Assembly: GCA_017512725.1 (NCBI GenBank)
Contig: JAFWEW010000035.1
Location: forward strand, 1-64,000
DNA length: 64,000 nucleotides
Origin: Solobacterium sp.
Lineage (GTDB): Bacteria > Bacillota_I > Bacilli_A > Erysipelotrichales > Erysipelotrichaceae
Direction of reading: 5' to 3'
Positions within the stretch are counted from its first letter, which is position 1. Every line of letters begins with the position of its first letter. Positions 18,667 to 26,697 of the stretch are shown piece after piece. The translations under genes and the position numbers were made by a program. Below the pieces are notes generated by a model. The model did not search any database. It saw only the letters and a list, made by a program, of their open reading frames with translations, and had not been told where the DNA came from.

Positions 18667-19200
18667 TCAATTCACAGAATCCGCACGGTCATCGATTTTC
18701 CCGAGAAATTCCTTACTTGGCCGGAACGGTGCGTTTAATGCTTTTCCTTCTTTCTGCATCTCCAGGATCCGGATCATCAGAAGGTTGACGTTGATGTTCA
18801 TCGCCGAGGCAATCTCCACCATATCTCTGCCTTCCTTCATCAGGTTCAGAAGTTCTTCTTCGTCGATCAGAAGATTTGCCGCAAAAACATTTGCCTCATA
18901 TTCCGCAGAACTGTGAATATCAAACAGTTCATACTCCAGAAGCGGAATGTTTCCGGACAGGATATCTTTGTGAAGCAGAATATGACCAAGCTCATGCGCA
19001 CAGGTCATTCGCCGCATCTCTTCACTGAGATTCTGATTGATAAAGATAAACGGAATGTCATCAAAGACCGCACACAGTCCTTTCTGCCGCTTTGTATCGA
19101 TATACTTCACTGCGATGTCCAGCAGAAACGCAATCCGGAACGGATCCCGTGTTTCAAATTCCGCAATCAGTTTTTCCGCAAGTGCCGCGTCCGCTTTCAT
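18667..19200 (-). CDS. ImmA/IrrE-type metallopeptidase
   Basis: 177 residues. The zinc motif is AHELGHILLH (HExxH, about residues 69-78) with a downstream acidic EYEANVFAANLLI helix that supplies the third ligand, as in the ImmA/IrrE family (Peptidase_M78). Such proteins cleave a partner XRE repressor after DNA damage. The start overlaps the stop of the XRE gene by four bases, so the two are co-translated. Together with the neighbouring polymerase Y cassette this suggests a damage-induced derepression switch; this link is inference. Confidence 0.88.
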   Translation of the reverse strand: MKADAALAEKLIAEFETRDPFRIAFLLDIAVKYIDTKRQKGLCAVFDDIPFIFINQNLSEEMRRMTCAHELGHILLHKDILSGNIPLLEYELFDIHSSAEYEANVFAANLLIDEEELLNLMKEGRDMVEIASAMNINVNLLMIRILEMQKEGKALNAPFRPSKEFLGKIDDRADSVN

Positions 19201-19592
19201 CTGTCCTTCTTCCTCTTTACGCTTTTATGCTTCGCTTCCATATAAGCTTCCTGAAGCGCATGCATGATCTCATCCACGTCCGCTTCTTCCATCTCTCCGC
19301 CAGCCCACAGCGCCTTGACGTCTGCGACAAGATCCATTGCCTGCCGCATTGCCGCACTGCCGTACTGTTCATTGGCACGCAGTACAAAATCGATATTCTG
19401 ATCCAGAAGAACCGGTTCCTCCACACCCAGTGTTTCTGCCAGAACCGTGTAGGAAGAACGTTTCTTCGGCATCACGCTGCCGCTTTCATAGTTCTGAATC
19501 GTACGTTCGGAAATGCCGGACTTTTCGGCAAGTTCCCGCTGCGACCATCCTTTTGAGATACGGATATTTCTCAGTTTTTCGCTGAATTCCAT
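19197..19592 (-). CDS. XRE-family repressor (ImmR/DdrO-like)
   Basis: 131 residues. The N-terminal HTH (MEFSEKLRNIRISKGWSQ... SGISERTIQNYESG) occupies residues 1-62, followed by a helical region and a short basic tail (HKSVKRKKDR). It is the first gene of the pair with the ImmA-type protease. Its promoter carries a consensus -35/-10 and a downstream palindrome, a likely autoregulatory operator. By analogy with ImmR and DdrO it represses target genes until cleaved by its partner. Confidence 0.85.
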   Translation of the reverse strand: MEFSEKLRNIRISKGWSQRELAEKSGISERTIQNYESGSVMPKKRSSYTVLAETLGVEEPVLLDQNIDFVLRANEQYGSAAMRQAMDLVADVKALWAGGEMEEADVDEIMHALQEAYMEAKHKSVKRKKDR

Positions 19593-19612
19593 CGTTCACA
19601 CTCTTTTCTATC

Positions 19613-19629
19613 TTGCGTGTTTCACGCAA
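19613..19629. promoter_or_regulatory. Palindromic operator of the XRE repressor
   Basis: TTGCGTG and CACGCAA with a three-base spacer form a perfect 7-3-7 inverted repeat, about 21 bases upstream of the repressor's start codon and just downstream of the predicted transcription start. It is most simply read as an autoregulatory site. Confidence 0.6.
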
Positions 19630-19640
19630 CTTGCAAATTC

Positions 19641-19669
19641 ATATTAACCGCCGATTGCCCTCTTGTCAA
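19641..19669 (-). promoter_or_regulatory. Sigma-A promoter of the XRE-ImmA operon
   Basis: On the minus strand TTGACA (19664-19669) and TAATAT (19641-19646) are separated by 17 bases. The -10 is about 50 bases from the repressor ATG. Confidence 0.7.
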
Positions 19670-19792
19670 AGACCTTCCGGTAAGTTTTTGAATTCACAAT
19701 CCGTGAAGTTCCCGCCGTACCTTTTTGAAATACGGTTCCGGCACGTTAAAAACCGGCCTTCTGGATCAAGATCAGAATCAGCCGGTTCCCGA

Positions 19793-20476
19793 TTATTTTC
19801 TGCAGCAGAAGATGCCTTCTGAACGTACGGTCTGTACCTGTACTTCCGAATACTGTTTCTTCAGCCGTTCCTCCAGACTCGCTTTTGTCTCAAACGGCGG
19901 GGTGAAGAATCCTTTCGGCACATAGAGCTTCTCAACAAAGAAATCCGTACGTTTGAATTCCTCCGAGAGATAGAAACAACCGCAGAAGGTACCGCCTTTC
20001 TTCAGTACCCGATGCGTCTCGCGAAATGCCGCATCCTTATCCGGAAATGCATGGAACCCATTCAGTGACAAAACAATATCAAACTGTTCATCTTCAAACG
20101 GCAGTGCCCCGACATCTCCCTGCACAAACGTAATGTTTGAAAGCTTCATCGCTTCCGCCCGTTTCTGTGCATTTCGCATCATGTCTGCCGAATAATCCAG
20201 ACAGGTAATATCCGCATCCGGCAAAGACGCATACAGCGGCATCGTCAGTACACCCGTTCCGACCGGTACTTCCAGCAGGCGGCCGGAGAACTGTTCCGGG
20301 ATCGGATCCAGTGCATCATTGATCCATTTTTCGGCCAGTGTTTTATCCAGGCCCCATACCGTACTGTCGATGATCTTTCCAATCAGCGTGGACCTGGTAA
20401 TGATTCCGTCATATACCGTCCCAATATCTCCCAGCTGCCGGTAGGAGTCCTGAATCGCCTTCTTTCGATTTTTCAT
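19793..20476 (-). CDS. Class I SAM-dependent methyltransferase
   Basis: 227 residues from ATG 20476, preceded by AGGAGG eight bases upstream; the frame extends to 20503. Motif I is LLEVPVGTGVLTMPL (G-x-G variant with VGTG), motif II an acidic CLDYSADMM, and there is QGDVGALPFEDEQFDIVLSL (motif post-II/III), as in Methyltransf_11 enzymes. The substrate is unknown; a small molecule is more likely than nucleic acid. It appears monocistronic between the XRE-ImmA operon and the feo operon. Confidence 0.85.
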   Translation of the reverse strand: MKNRKKAIQDSYRQLGDIGTVYDGIITRSTLIGKIIDSTVWGLDKTLAEKWINDALDPIPEQFSGRLLEVPVGTGVLTMPLYASLPDADITCLDYSADMMRNAQKRAEAMKLSNITFVQGDVGALPFEDEQFDIVLSLNGFHAFPDKDAAFRETHRVLKKGGTFCGCFYLSEEFKRTDFFVEKLYVPKGFFTPPFETKASLEERLKKQYSEVQVQTVRSEGIFCCRK

Positions 20477-20560
20477 ATGGGACGCCTCCTGTTGTCTGCT
20501 CATTCTTCACATAAGCCATAATACCTCTGATCCCCCGGCTTATGCTCATTTCCTGTCTTC

Positions 20561-20589
20561 AAAAAGAGTGCCGGTTCAGAGGCACTCTT
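20561..20589 (-). terminator. Terminator of the feo operon
   Basis: Arms AAGAGTGCC/GGCACTCTT with an 8-base loop, followed on the minus strand by TTTTT-rich sequence, just past the feoB stop. Confidence 0.85.
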
Positions 20590-20601
20590 GAAATGCATTG
20601 T

Positions 20602-22758
20602 TTACACGTTTACGTTTTCCAGCTTTGTCGCTTCTTTATACGGACGGAACAGCAGCCAGATCACTGCAGCCAGCAGTACCAGCGCAATTGCCGGGAAGAT
20701 TCCAAACGGCACTTCTCCGGTCATCAGGCCGCCAAGCTGATAGACCAGCATTGCGGCAACATACGCAAATCCGCATTCATAGCCGATCGCAAACCACGTC
20801 CATCCGCGGTTGTTCATCTCCCGCTTGATTGCGCCGATTGCCGCAAAGCAGGGAGCACACAGCAGATTGAATACCATGAAGGAGTATGCGGAAAGCGCAG
20901 TGTAATCTGCCCTCAGATTTGCCCAGATTTCCTCGCCAGCTTCGGATACTTCACCGCCGTATTTATACAGAACACCAAATGTTCCGACGACATTCTCTTT
21001 CGCAATCAGACCGGTAACGGTTGCCACTGCCGGTTTCCAGGAACCCCAGCCCAGCGGAATGAACAGCCATGCGAACAGGTTTCCGATTGCCGCAAGCAGA
21101 GAGTGCTCCATGAAGTCTTCTTCCGGCAGCATTCCAAACGAACCTTCATATACACCGAAGTTGGAGAGGAACCACACCAGGATCGTTGCCAGCAGGATGA
21201 TCGTTCCTGCCTTCTTCACAAAGGAAGAAGCACGTTCCCACATGGAATGCAGTACCGATGACAGTGTCGGCATATGGTACTCCGGAAGTTCCATGACAAA
21301 CGGAGCCGGATCTCCTGCGAACCGTTTTGTTTTCTTCAGGATGATGCCGGAGATCACGATGGCCGCAACCCCAATGAAGTAAGCACTCCAGCCAACCATT
21401 GCAGAGTTATTGAACATCGCACCTGCGATCAGGGAAATGATCGGCAGTTTTGCACCGCACGGAATAAAGGTTGTAGTCATGACGGTCATCCTGCGGTCAC
21501 GTTCATTTTCGATCGTACGGCTTGCCATGATGCCCGGAACCCCGCATCCGGTTCCGATCATCATCGGAATAAAGGATTTGCCGGACAGGCCGAACTTCCG
21601 GAAGATACGGTCCATGATGAATGCGATTCGTGCCATATAGCCGCATCCTTCCAGAAATGCCAGGAAGAAGAACAGGACAAGCATCTGCGGCAGGAAGCCG
21701 ATAACTGCGCCAACACCGGCAATGATGCCGTTAATGATCAGGCCGTACAGCCAGCTGCCTTCCGCTACTCCGACCGCAGTCAGAAGGTTTCCGACCGCTC
21801 CCGGTACGATCTCACCAAACAGCACATCGTTCGACCAGTCTGTGCCCCAGGTACCGACCGTGGAAATGGATACATAGTACACCAGCCACATGACAAGCAT
21901 GAAGATCGGAAGGGCCAGCCAGCGGTTGGTCACGATCCGGTCAATCTTGTCTGAGGTGCTCATCTGACCTGCATTCTGTTTCTTATAGTTGCCTTTCAGC
22001 AGCTTTTCGATAACTTCATACCGGTTATTTGTGATGATCGATTCCGCATCATCGTCGTATTCCTTCTCGACCGCTTTTGTTAACGCATCTGCAGAGGCAG
22101 TCGTATCTGCACTGAGCTTCAGTTTCTCAATTGCCTTTTCATCCCGTTCAAATACTTTTACGGCATAGAAGCGTTTCTGATTCTCTGGTACATTGAGCAG
22201 TTTTGCGATCTTCTGAACGGCATCTTCGATCTTTGCGTCATAGGTGATCGGATCCGGTTTCTCACGGTTCTTTGCCGCAGTCAGTGCTGCTTCCGCAGCT
22301 TCCATCGTTCCTTCGCCCTTCAAAGCAGAGAGATTCACAACCCTGCAGTTCAGCGCTTTGCCGATGGCTTCAAAATCAATCTGATCTCCCCGCTTACTGA
22401 CAAGATCCATCATATTCACGGCAATGATCATCGGAATACCGGTTTCTGCGAGCTGGGTCGTAAGATACAGGTTCCGCTCAAGATTGGTTCCGTCAACGAT
22501 ATTCAGGATCGCATCCGGCTTTTCTTCGATCAGATAGTTTCGGGAAACCACTTCCTCCAGCGTATACGGAGAAAGGGAATAAATACCCGGAAGGTCTTCA
22601 ATGATCACATCCGGATGACCCTTAAGTTTTCCTTCTTTCTTTTCAACGGTAACACCCGGCCAGTTTCCGACAAACTGATTTGCGCCCGTCAGCGCATTAA
22701 ATAATGTTGTTTTGCCGCAGTTCGGGTTGCCCGCAAGGGCAATAACGGTTTTGCTCAT
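20602..22758 (-). CDS. feoB: Ferrous iron transporter FeoB
   Basis: 718 residues. The N-terminal G domain has GNPNCGKTTLFNAL (G1, residues 9-22), a DLPG (G3) and AVNMMD (G4). A helical spacer follows, and then the membrane core with Gate motifs and Cys residues (PQMLVLFFFLAFLEGCGYMAR, GTGCGVPGIMASR). It imports Fe2+ across the cytoplasmic membrane, gated by GTP. It ends the operon feoA-feoA-feoB; the start lies 17 bases after the second feoA. The N-terminus and length are normal for the family. Confidence 0.97.
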   Translation of the reverse strand: MSKTVIALAGNPNCGKTTLFNALTGANQFVGNWPGVTVEKKEGKLKGHPDVIIEDLPGIYSLSPYTLEEVVSRNYLIEEKPDAILNIVDGTNLERNLYLTTQLAETGIPMIIAVNMMDLVSKRGDQIDFEAIGKALNCRVVNLSALKGEGTMEAAEAALTAAKNREKPDPITYDAKIEDAVQKIAKLLNVPENQKRFYAVKVFERDEKAIEKLKLSADTTASADALTKAVEKEYDDDAESIITNNRYEVIEKLLKGNYKKQNAGQMSTSDKIDRIVTNRWLALPIFMLVMWLVYYVSISTVGTWGTDWSNDVLFGEIVPGAVGNLLTAVGVAEGSWLYGLIINGIIAGVGAVIGFLPQMLVLFFFLAFLEGCGYMARIAFIMDRIFRKFGLSGKSFIPMMIGTGCGVPGIMASRTIENERDRRMTVMTTTFIPCGAKLPIISLIAGAMFNNSAMVGWSAYFIGVAAIVISGIILKKTKRFAGDPAPFVMELPEYHMPTLSSVLHSMWERASSFVKKAGTIILLATILVWFLSNFGVYEGSFGMLPEEDFMEHSLLAAIGNLFAWLFIPLGWGSWKPAVATVTGLIAKENVVGTFGVLYKYGGEVSEAGEEIWANLRADYTALSAYSFMVFNLLCAPCFAAIGAIKREMNNRGWTWFAIGYECGFAYVAAMLVYQLGGLMTGEVPFGIFPAIALVLLAAVIWLLFRPYKEATKLENVNV

Positions 22759-22775
22759 AAATAGAATCCCCTTTT

Positions 22776-23000
22776 CTACTCTTCGATTTCAATCATTTCG
22801 GCATCGTATTTCCGAATCGACAGCTCATAGTTCCGAACTGTCACCTCCACCGGATCTCCCAGCGGCGCAACCTTGCGCACATAGACTGAAACTCCTTTTG
22901 TAATTCCCATGTCCATGATTCTGCGCTTAACAGCTCCTTCCCCATGGAGCTTGATCACTTTGACCGTTTCACCGATCTTTGCGTCACGCAATGTTCTCAT
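22776..23000 (-). CDS. feoA: FeoA domain protein (second copy)
   Basis: 74 residues from ATG 23000, preceded by GGGGGAG; upstream in-frame starts have no ribosome site. The SH3-like FeoA fold is seen: GETVKVIKLHGEGAVKRRIMDMGITKGVSVYVRKVAPLGDPVEVTVRNYELSIRK. FeoA proteins bind and modulate FeoB. It is the middle gene of the operon and directly precedes feoB. Confidence 0.92.
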   Translation of the reverse strand: MRTLRDAKIGETVKVIKLHGEGAVKRRIMDMGITKGVSVYVRKVAPLGDPVEVTVRNYELSIRKYDAEMIEIEE

Positions 23001-23013
23001 ATTCTCCCCCTTT

Positions 23014-23226
23014 TTAAACACTGATCTTGGAGGCAAGCTGCCGGTCCAGTGCGATCCGTGTCTCCTTAACATTTACAATCACGTTCCCGCTGATCTCTGA
23101 GACCACGGTCACTGCACCGCCGACATGGAAGCCAAGATCTTCCAGATGTTTCTTGGTTTCGGCATTTCCGCCGATATGAACGATTGTCTGTTCAACGCCT
23201 GGTTCTGAAAGCATTAACGGCATCAT
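23014..23226 (-). CDS. feoA: FeoA domain protein (first copy)
   Basis: 70 residues with a FeoA-like pattern: GGNAETKKHLEDLGFHVGGAVTVVSEISGNVIVNVKETRIALD. The ATG has AGGAGGA nearby. It leads the iron-uptake operon and is directly downstream of the palindromic operator. Two tandem FeoA proteins before FeoB is a common Bacillota arrangement. Confidence 0.9.
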   Translation of the reverse strand: MMPLMLSEPGVEQTIVHIGGNAETKKHLEDLGFHVGGAVTVVSEISGNVIVNVKETRIALDRQLASKISV

Positions 23227-23240
23227 CGATTCCTCCTTTG

Positions 23241-23295
23241 CTAGTTATTACTAACTAACTATAGTTAGTTTACATATACTAACTCGAAAATGCAA
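23241..23295 (-). promoter_or_regulatory. feo promoter with overlapping metalloregulator operator
   Basis: The perfect 18-bp palindrome AACTAACTATAGTTAGTT occupies 23253-23270. A second overlapping inverted repeat, TAGTTA-ttac-TAACTA, lies at 23242-23257. A plausible minus-strand promoter is TTGCAT (23290-23295) and TAAACT (23267-23272), spacer 17. The -10 overlaps the palindrome. The layout fits repression by a DtxR/MntR/IdeR-like metal regulator, although that protein is not in the window. Confidence 0.65.
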
Positions 23296-23428
23296 ATCTT
23301 TTTCGACTTTTGAAAACGGTGCACTTCCCCTGTGTCAGCCATTCGTTTTCTTGTCAGATCAGACAAAAATTGAACCTTTCTTGCAACACTTCGACCAGTT
23401 AAACTGTTTCTAAAGCGGAGGGATAATT

Positions 23429-25045
23429 ATGAAACACAAAAAATTCGTGGCTCTCGCCATGGCACTGTCTTTGCTGACCACCGGATGCGGCCAGGAAGAC
23501 AGTCAGACAACTTATCAGTTTGACGGAATATCCGTCACTTTATCCGGAAAGATGAACGAGATCGTTTCGCAGCGGGCAGGGTTTTCCATACAGTATGACA
23601 GTGTATTTACCGCAAACGAAGATCCGGAAGACGGTATCTATATCTATACCGCCTATGACGGATCCATTCCTTATGTAATGGTTGATTACTATGACAGTCC
23701 TCGCGCGACTATAGAAGAGTATCAGGAATTCAACCGGGAATCCATGGAAAACCGTTATGGGGAGGATCTGATTGAGCTGTCCGAACTGAAAGAATATACC
23801 TTTGGAGATAAAAAACTGACCGGATTTGAATATACATTCCGCCAAGGGGACGGCAGAACCAATGCTCTCTGGATCTGTGAGCCGATCGGAACCGGTTTCT
23901 CAGAATATATCATCAAATACATGGATCCCCAGAAATCCATCACAATGGATGCGTTTGAAGCAATTCACAGAAGCTTCAAGCTTCCGGACGAAGCTGCTTC
24001 TGCGGATTCAAAAGCGGAACAAAAAACAGAGTCTTCTTCGGCTGCTGCTCTGCAGATCGAACCAACCTACGCACAGAAGCTTGAACAGACACTGAAACAG
24101 AAAGAATTCGGCGGTGCGTTCACCATCAACATTCCGGATAACTGGGTCGTCACCACCGGCGGATATAATATGCATCTCTGGATCCGGGCATATGATCCCG
24201 CAGATCCGACCCTGCAGGTATTCTCCCTGCTTAAGGCAGATATGATGCTGAAGAATTACAATGCAAAGAGCTATTACCAGAAAGCGTATCAGATGGACGG
24301 AAGCCCTGCGCTCGCGAGCTGGGCAGAGGCAGTGGTACTTGAAAATCCTACACTTGAAGAGTTCTTCAAGAACAAATACGCCGACTACTGTAATTATTGC
24401 AGTAAGTGGGTATCTGCCTATACCGGATTTGACTATCCGCAGATCGGATCCTTTGAATCCATCGAGAGCTGGGACATAACGGATAATCTGTTCGCTTCTG
24501 TCGCACTGGATGATAAGGCAATCCACGCGCAATTTACCGAAACGCTTTCCCAGAAAAAAGCAGAAGGCATGTTCACCGGATCCGTTGTTAATCTTCTGAC
24601 CATGATGGATCCCGGCTATGACTGCGGTGTATACGGTATCTACAGTCTGGCTGGCATCACGGCTCCCTATGGCATGCTCAATGAATATTCCACTGTACTT
24701 GCCAAAATCCTCGGAAGCATCCAGTATACCGACGCATTCCTTCAGGCGGTTGCTTCGGAAGAAAATACCACAATCCAAAATGCCCGTCAGATCAATCAGA
24801 TGATGCAGGAAAGCATGAACATCGTGACAAACGGCTGGAATTCCCGTCAGAAAACCTATGATATTCTCTCGCAGGAATACTCCGACTCCACCATGGGCTT
24901 TGACCGCTATCTCGATACCGAGACCAACGAAGTATACCGGGTCGAACTTGGAGCGCTCGATCACTATGACGGAAGCCGCTATCAGAAAATCGAGCAGGGT
25001 TCAAACTACTATACCGAACCGATATCCGGTTATATCTACAACTGA
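23429..25045 (+). CDS. Lipoprotein of unknown function
   Basis: 538 residues. A basic-hydrophobic start with lipobox LTTGC (Cys near residue 21) predicts lipid anchoring. The mature region holds two similar halves: about 45-190 and 210-370, each with an alpha/beta pattern (FSIQYDSVFTANEDPEDG; GAFTINIPDNWVVTTGGY). A third region carries a Gln/Asn-rich helix (QNARQINQMMQESMN). I recognise no named family. A ribosome site GGAGGGAT precedes the ATG. The gene is monocistronic, diverging from feoA and followed by a bidirectional terminator. Confidence 0.8.
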   Translation: MKHKKFVALAMALSLLTTGCGQEDSQTTYQFDGISVTLSGKMNEIVSQRAGFSIQYDSVFTANEDPEDGIYIYTAYDGSIPYVMVDYYDSPRATIEEYQEFNRESMENRYGEDLIELSELKEYTFGDKKLTGFEYTFRQGDGRTNALWICEPIGTGFSEYIIKYMDPQKSITMDAFEAIHRSFKLPDEAASADSKAEQKTESSSAAALQIEPTYAQKLEQTLKQKEFGGAFTINIPDNWVVTTGGYNMHLWIRAYDPADPTLQVFSLLKADMMLKNYNAKSYYQKAYQMDGSPALASWAEAVVLENPTLEEFFKNKYADYCNYCSKWVSAYTGFDYPQIGSFESIESWDITDNLFASVALDDKAIHAQFTETLSQKKAEGMFTGSVVNLLTMMDPGYDCGVYGIYSLAGITAPYGMLNEYSTVLAKILGSIQYTDAFLQAVASEENTTIQNARQINQMMQESMNIVTNGWNSRQKTYDILSQEYSDSTMGFDRYLDTETNEVYRVELGALDHYDGSRYQKIEQGSNYYTEPISGYIYN

Positions 25046-25061
25046 TTATCTCCTTCTTCGC

Positions 25062-25097
25062 AAAGCAGGACAGCCATCGTGACTGTCCTGCTTTTTT
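25062..25097. terminator. Bidirectional terminator between lipoprotein and lactonase genes
   Basis: Perfect 11-bp arms AAGCAGGACAG/CTGTCCTGCTT around a 9-base loop, with T6 on the plus strand and an A/T-rich run on the other side. Confidence 0.92.
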
Positions 25098-25121
25098 CCA
25101 TGTTATGAGATTGAATCCCGA

Positions 25122-26066
25122 TCAGGATTCGGTTTCTGAGAGTACCGCAAGGCTGACTGCCTGCGGCACGATGATGCGGCTCATCTCCGGACCAATCGTC
25201 CCGTCTCCGTCCAGTGAATAACATATGATCGTATCGCTGTAGCGGTTGGCGGTGATCAGATATCCGTTGACGATAATGAAGTCCCGCGGATGCTTGCCGC
25301 CGCTGTAGGTTCCCTGGCACACTCTGCGCTTTGCGGGATCAATGACCGAGATCGTATCGACCTTGCGCGTACTGGTATAGACCAGCTTTTCATCTCTCCC
25401 AAAGCGGATCGCCGCAGAACCTCTCTGATAAGTCCTGCCATCCGGCAGTACCGGGATGACGGAACGCAGCTTCCATTCATCCGTATCAAGCACATACAGT
25501 TCGTTGCTGAGCTCCGTCAGCACATACAGTGTTTTGCCGTCTTTTGTGAACAGGCCATGGCGCGGACCGGTTCCCTGCGGGAAGTTGATACATCCCTGGT
25601 ACTCGAGATCCATATTGAAGATCATGATCTTGTCCAGGAACAGTGTCGGCACATAAATCAGATCCTGATGGAACAGTACCTGATGGCAGCCTGCCCCTTC
25701 CCGGATTTCCACCTTCTTGTCCACATGAAGTTTTTCATTTTTGAATGTCAGTCTTGTGAAGGTTCCCAGATGATAATTGGCAGTATAGATTTTGCCTTCA
25801 TGCCAGGTAATGTAACAGGAGGTCTTCTCTTCAAACGAAATCTGATCCAGCATTTTGCCGTCTTTATCAAATACCGCTGCACCGCATCCGTTTTCGAACT
25901 TTCCGATCGATGCCGTCAGGCCATCACAGACGCTGATGTACTTCGGACTGTTGATCTCCGCGAAAACCCGCGGATTCTTCAGCTCTCCGCCTTCCAGATC
26001 AAATGCATATATGCCTTTGCTGCCGGTGTCTGTATAGGTTCCGGCCAGAATGGTTCTTGTGATCAT
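25122..26066 (-). CDS. Lactonase family beta-propeller protein (6-phosphogluconolactonase-like)
   Basis: 314 residues from ATG 26066, which has GGGAGGA upstream; the longer open frame to 26252 has no ribosome site and an unlikely sequence. The repeated beta-strand pattern (LAGTYTDTGSKGIYAFDL, KYISVCDG, SCYITWHEGKIYTANY, GCHQVLFHQDLIYVPTLF, GPRHGLFTKDGKTLYVLTELS) fits the seven-bladed YkgB/Pgl-type lactonase propeller. It is cytosolic and may hydrolyse a sugar lactone, but no pentose-phosphate gene is near. Confidence 0.85.
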   Translation of the reverse strand: MITRTILAGTYTDTGSKGIYAFDLEGGELKNPRVFAEINSPKYISVCDGLTASIGKFENGCGAAVFDKDGKMLDQISFEEKTSCYITWHEGKIYTANYHLGTFTRLTFKNEKLHVDKKVEIREGAGCHQVLFHQDLIYVPTLFLDKIMIFNMDLEYQGCINFPQGTGPRHGLFTKDGKTLYVLTELSNELYVLDTDEWKLRSVIPVLPDGRTYQRGSAAIRFGRDEKLVYTSTRKVDTISVIDPAKRRVCQGTYSGGKHPRDFIIVNGYLITANRYSDTIICYSLDGDGTIGPEMSRIIVPQAVSLAVLSETES

Positions 26067-26192
26067 GCGTATTCCTCCCGTATGCGTGCATTCAGAAACA
26101 CGTCGGTGTCTCTTTAAGCATTGTACCAAAACGAAGCAGATGCGGGAATCCTGCTGACGCCCCGGCAGGAGAAGTGCCAGAGGGCAATGCAG

Positions 26193-26239
26193 AAAAAAAG
26201 AGCTGTACGCGCTGTATTGGAATACAGACGGCACAGCTC
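26193..26239 (-). terminator. Terminator of the HU gene
   Basis: Stem GAGCTGT/ACAGCTC with an inner CTGTATT/AATACAG extension and a run of seven T on the minus strand, just after the HU stop. Confidence 0.85.
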
Positions 26240-26261
26240 CTGTAATTGACAATCTCCCGGA

Positions 26262-26558
26262 TTACTTAACCAGATCTTTGAGAGTCTTGGAAGCCTTGAA
26301 TGCAGGAACCTTGGAAGCTTTGATCTTGATGGTTTCTTTTGTACGAGGGTTGATACCGGTACGTGCAGCTCTCTTCTTAACGGAGAACTTACCGAAACCG
26401 TTGATATCAACGACTCCGCCCTTTTTCAGTGTCTTCGCTGCTTCTTCGAAAACATAGTTGACTACTTCAGCAGCTGCCTTCTTTGTGATGTTCTCGTGTT
26501 TAGCTGCGATTTCATCAGCGAGAACCTTCTTTGTCAGAATCTTTGCTTCTTTTGCCAT
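26262..26558 (-). CDS. hup: HU family DNA-binding protein
   Basis: 98 residues with the HU arrangement: helices (VLADEIAAKHENITKKAAAEVVNYVFEEAAKTLKKG), then GFGKFSVKKRAARTGINPRTKETIKI, including the beta-arm RxGxNPxT motif that inserts into the DNA minor groove. It is a nucleoid architectural protein. It has its own promoter and terminator, so it is monocistronic. Confidence 0.97.
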   Translation of the reverse strand: MAKEAKILTKKVLADEIAAKHENITKKAAAEVVNYVFEEAAKTLKKGGVVDINGFGKFSVKKRAARTGINPRTKETIKIKASKVPAFKASKTLKDLVK

Positions 26559-26597
26559 AAACTTCTTCTTATCTCCTTCTCGTCAAAACTGACAGTT

Positions 26598-26626
26598 ATA
26601 TTTTACATCACCCATCAAAAAAGCAA
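26598..26626 (-). promoter_or_regulatory. Promoter of the HU gene
   Basis: On the minus strand TTGCTT (26621-26626) and AAATAT (26598-26603) with a 17-base spacer, upstream of an AGAAGGAG ribosome site. Confidence 0.5.
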
Positions 26627-26639
26627 CTCTAAAAATGCT

Positions 26640-26667
26640 AAAAAACCGCATTTTTCTGCGGTTTTTT
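26640..26667. terminator. Terminator between HU and CBS-domain genes
   Basis: A6CCGCA/TGCGGT6 symmetric hairpin with a short loop; on the minus strand it ends the CBS-amidase-HAD operon. Confidence 0.88.
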
Positions 26668-26697
26668 GCACTTGGTGCACCAATTTAAGCCATTTTC

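Noticed and set aside
26067-26252. Upstream extension of the lactonase frame
   Set aside because: No ribosome site; the proper start at 26066 has GGGAGGA, and the extension overlaps the HU terminator.
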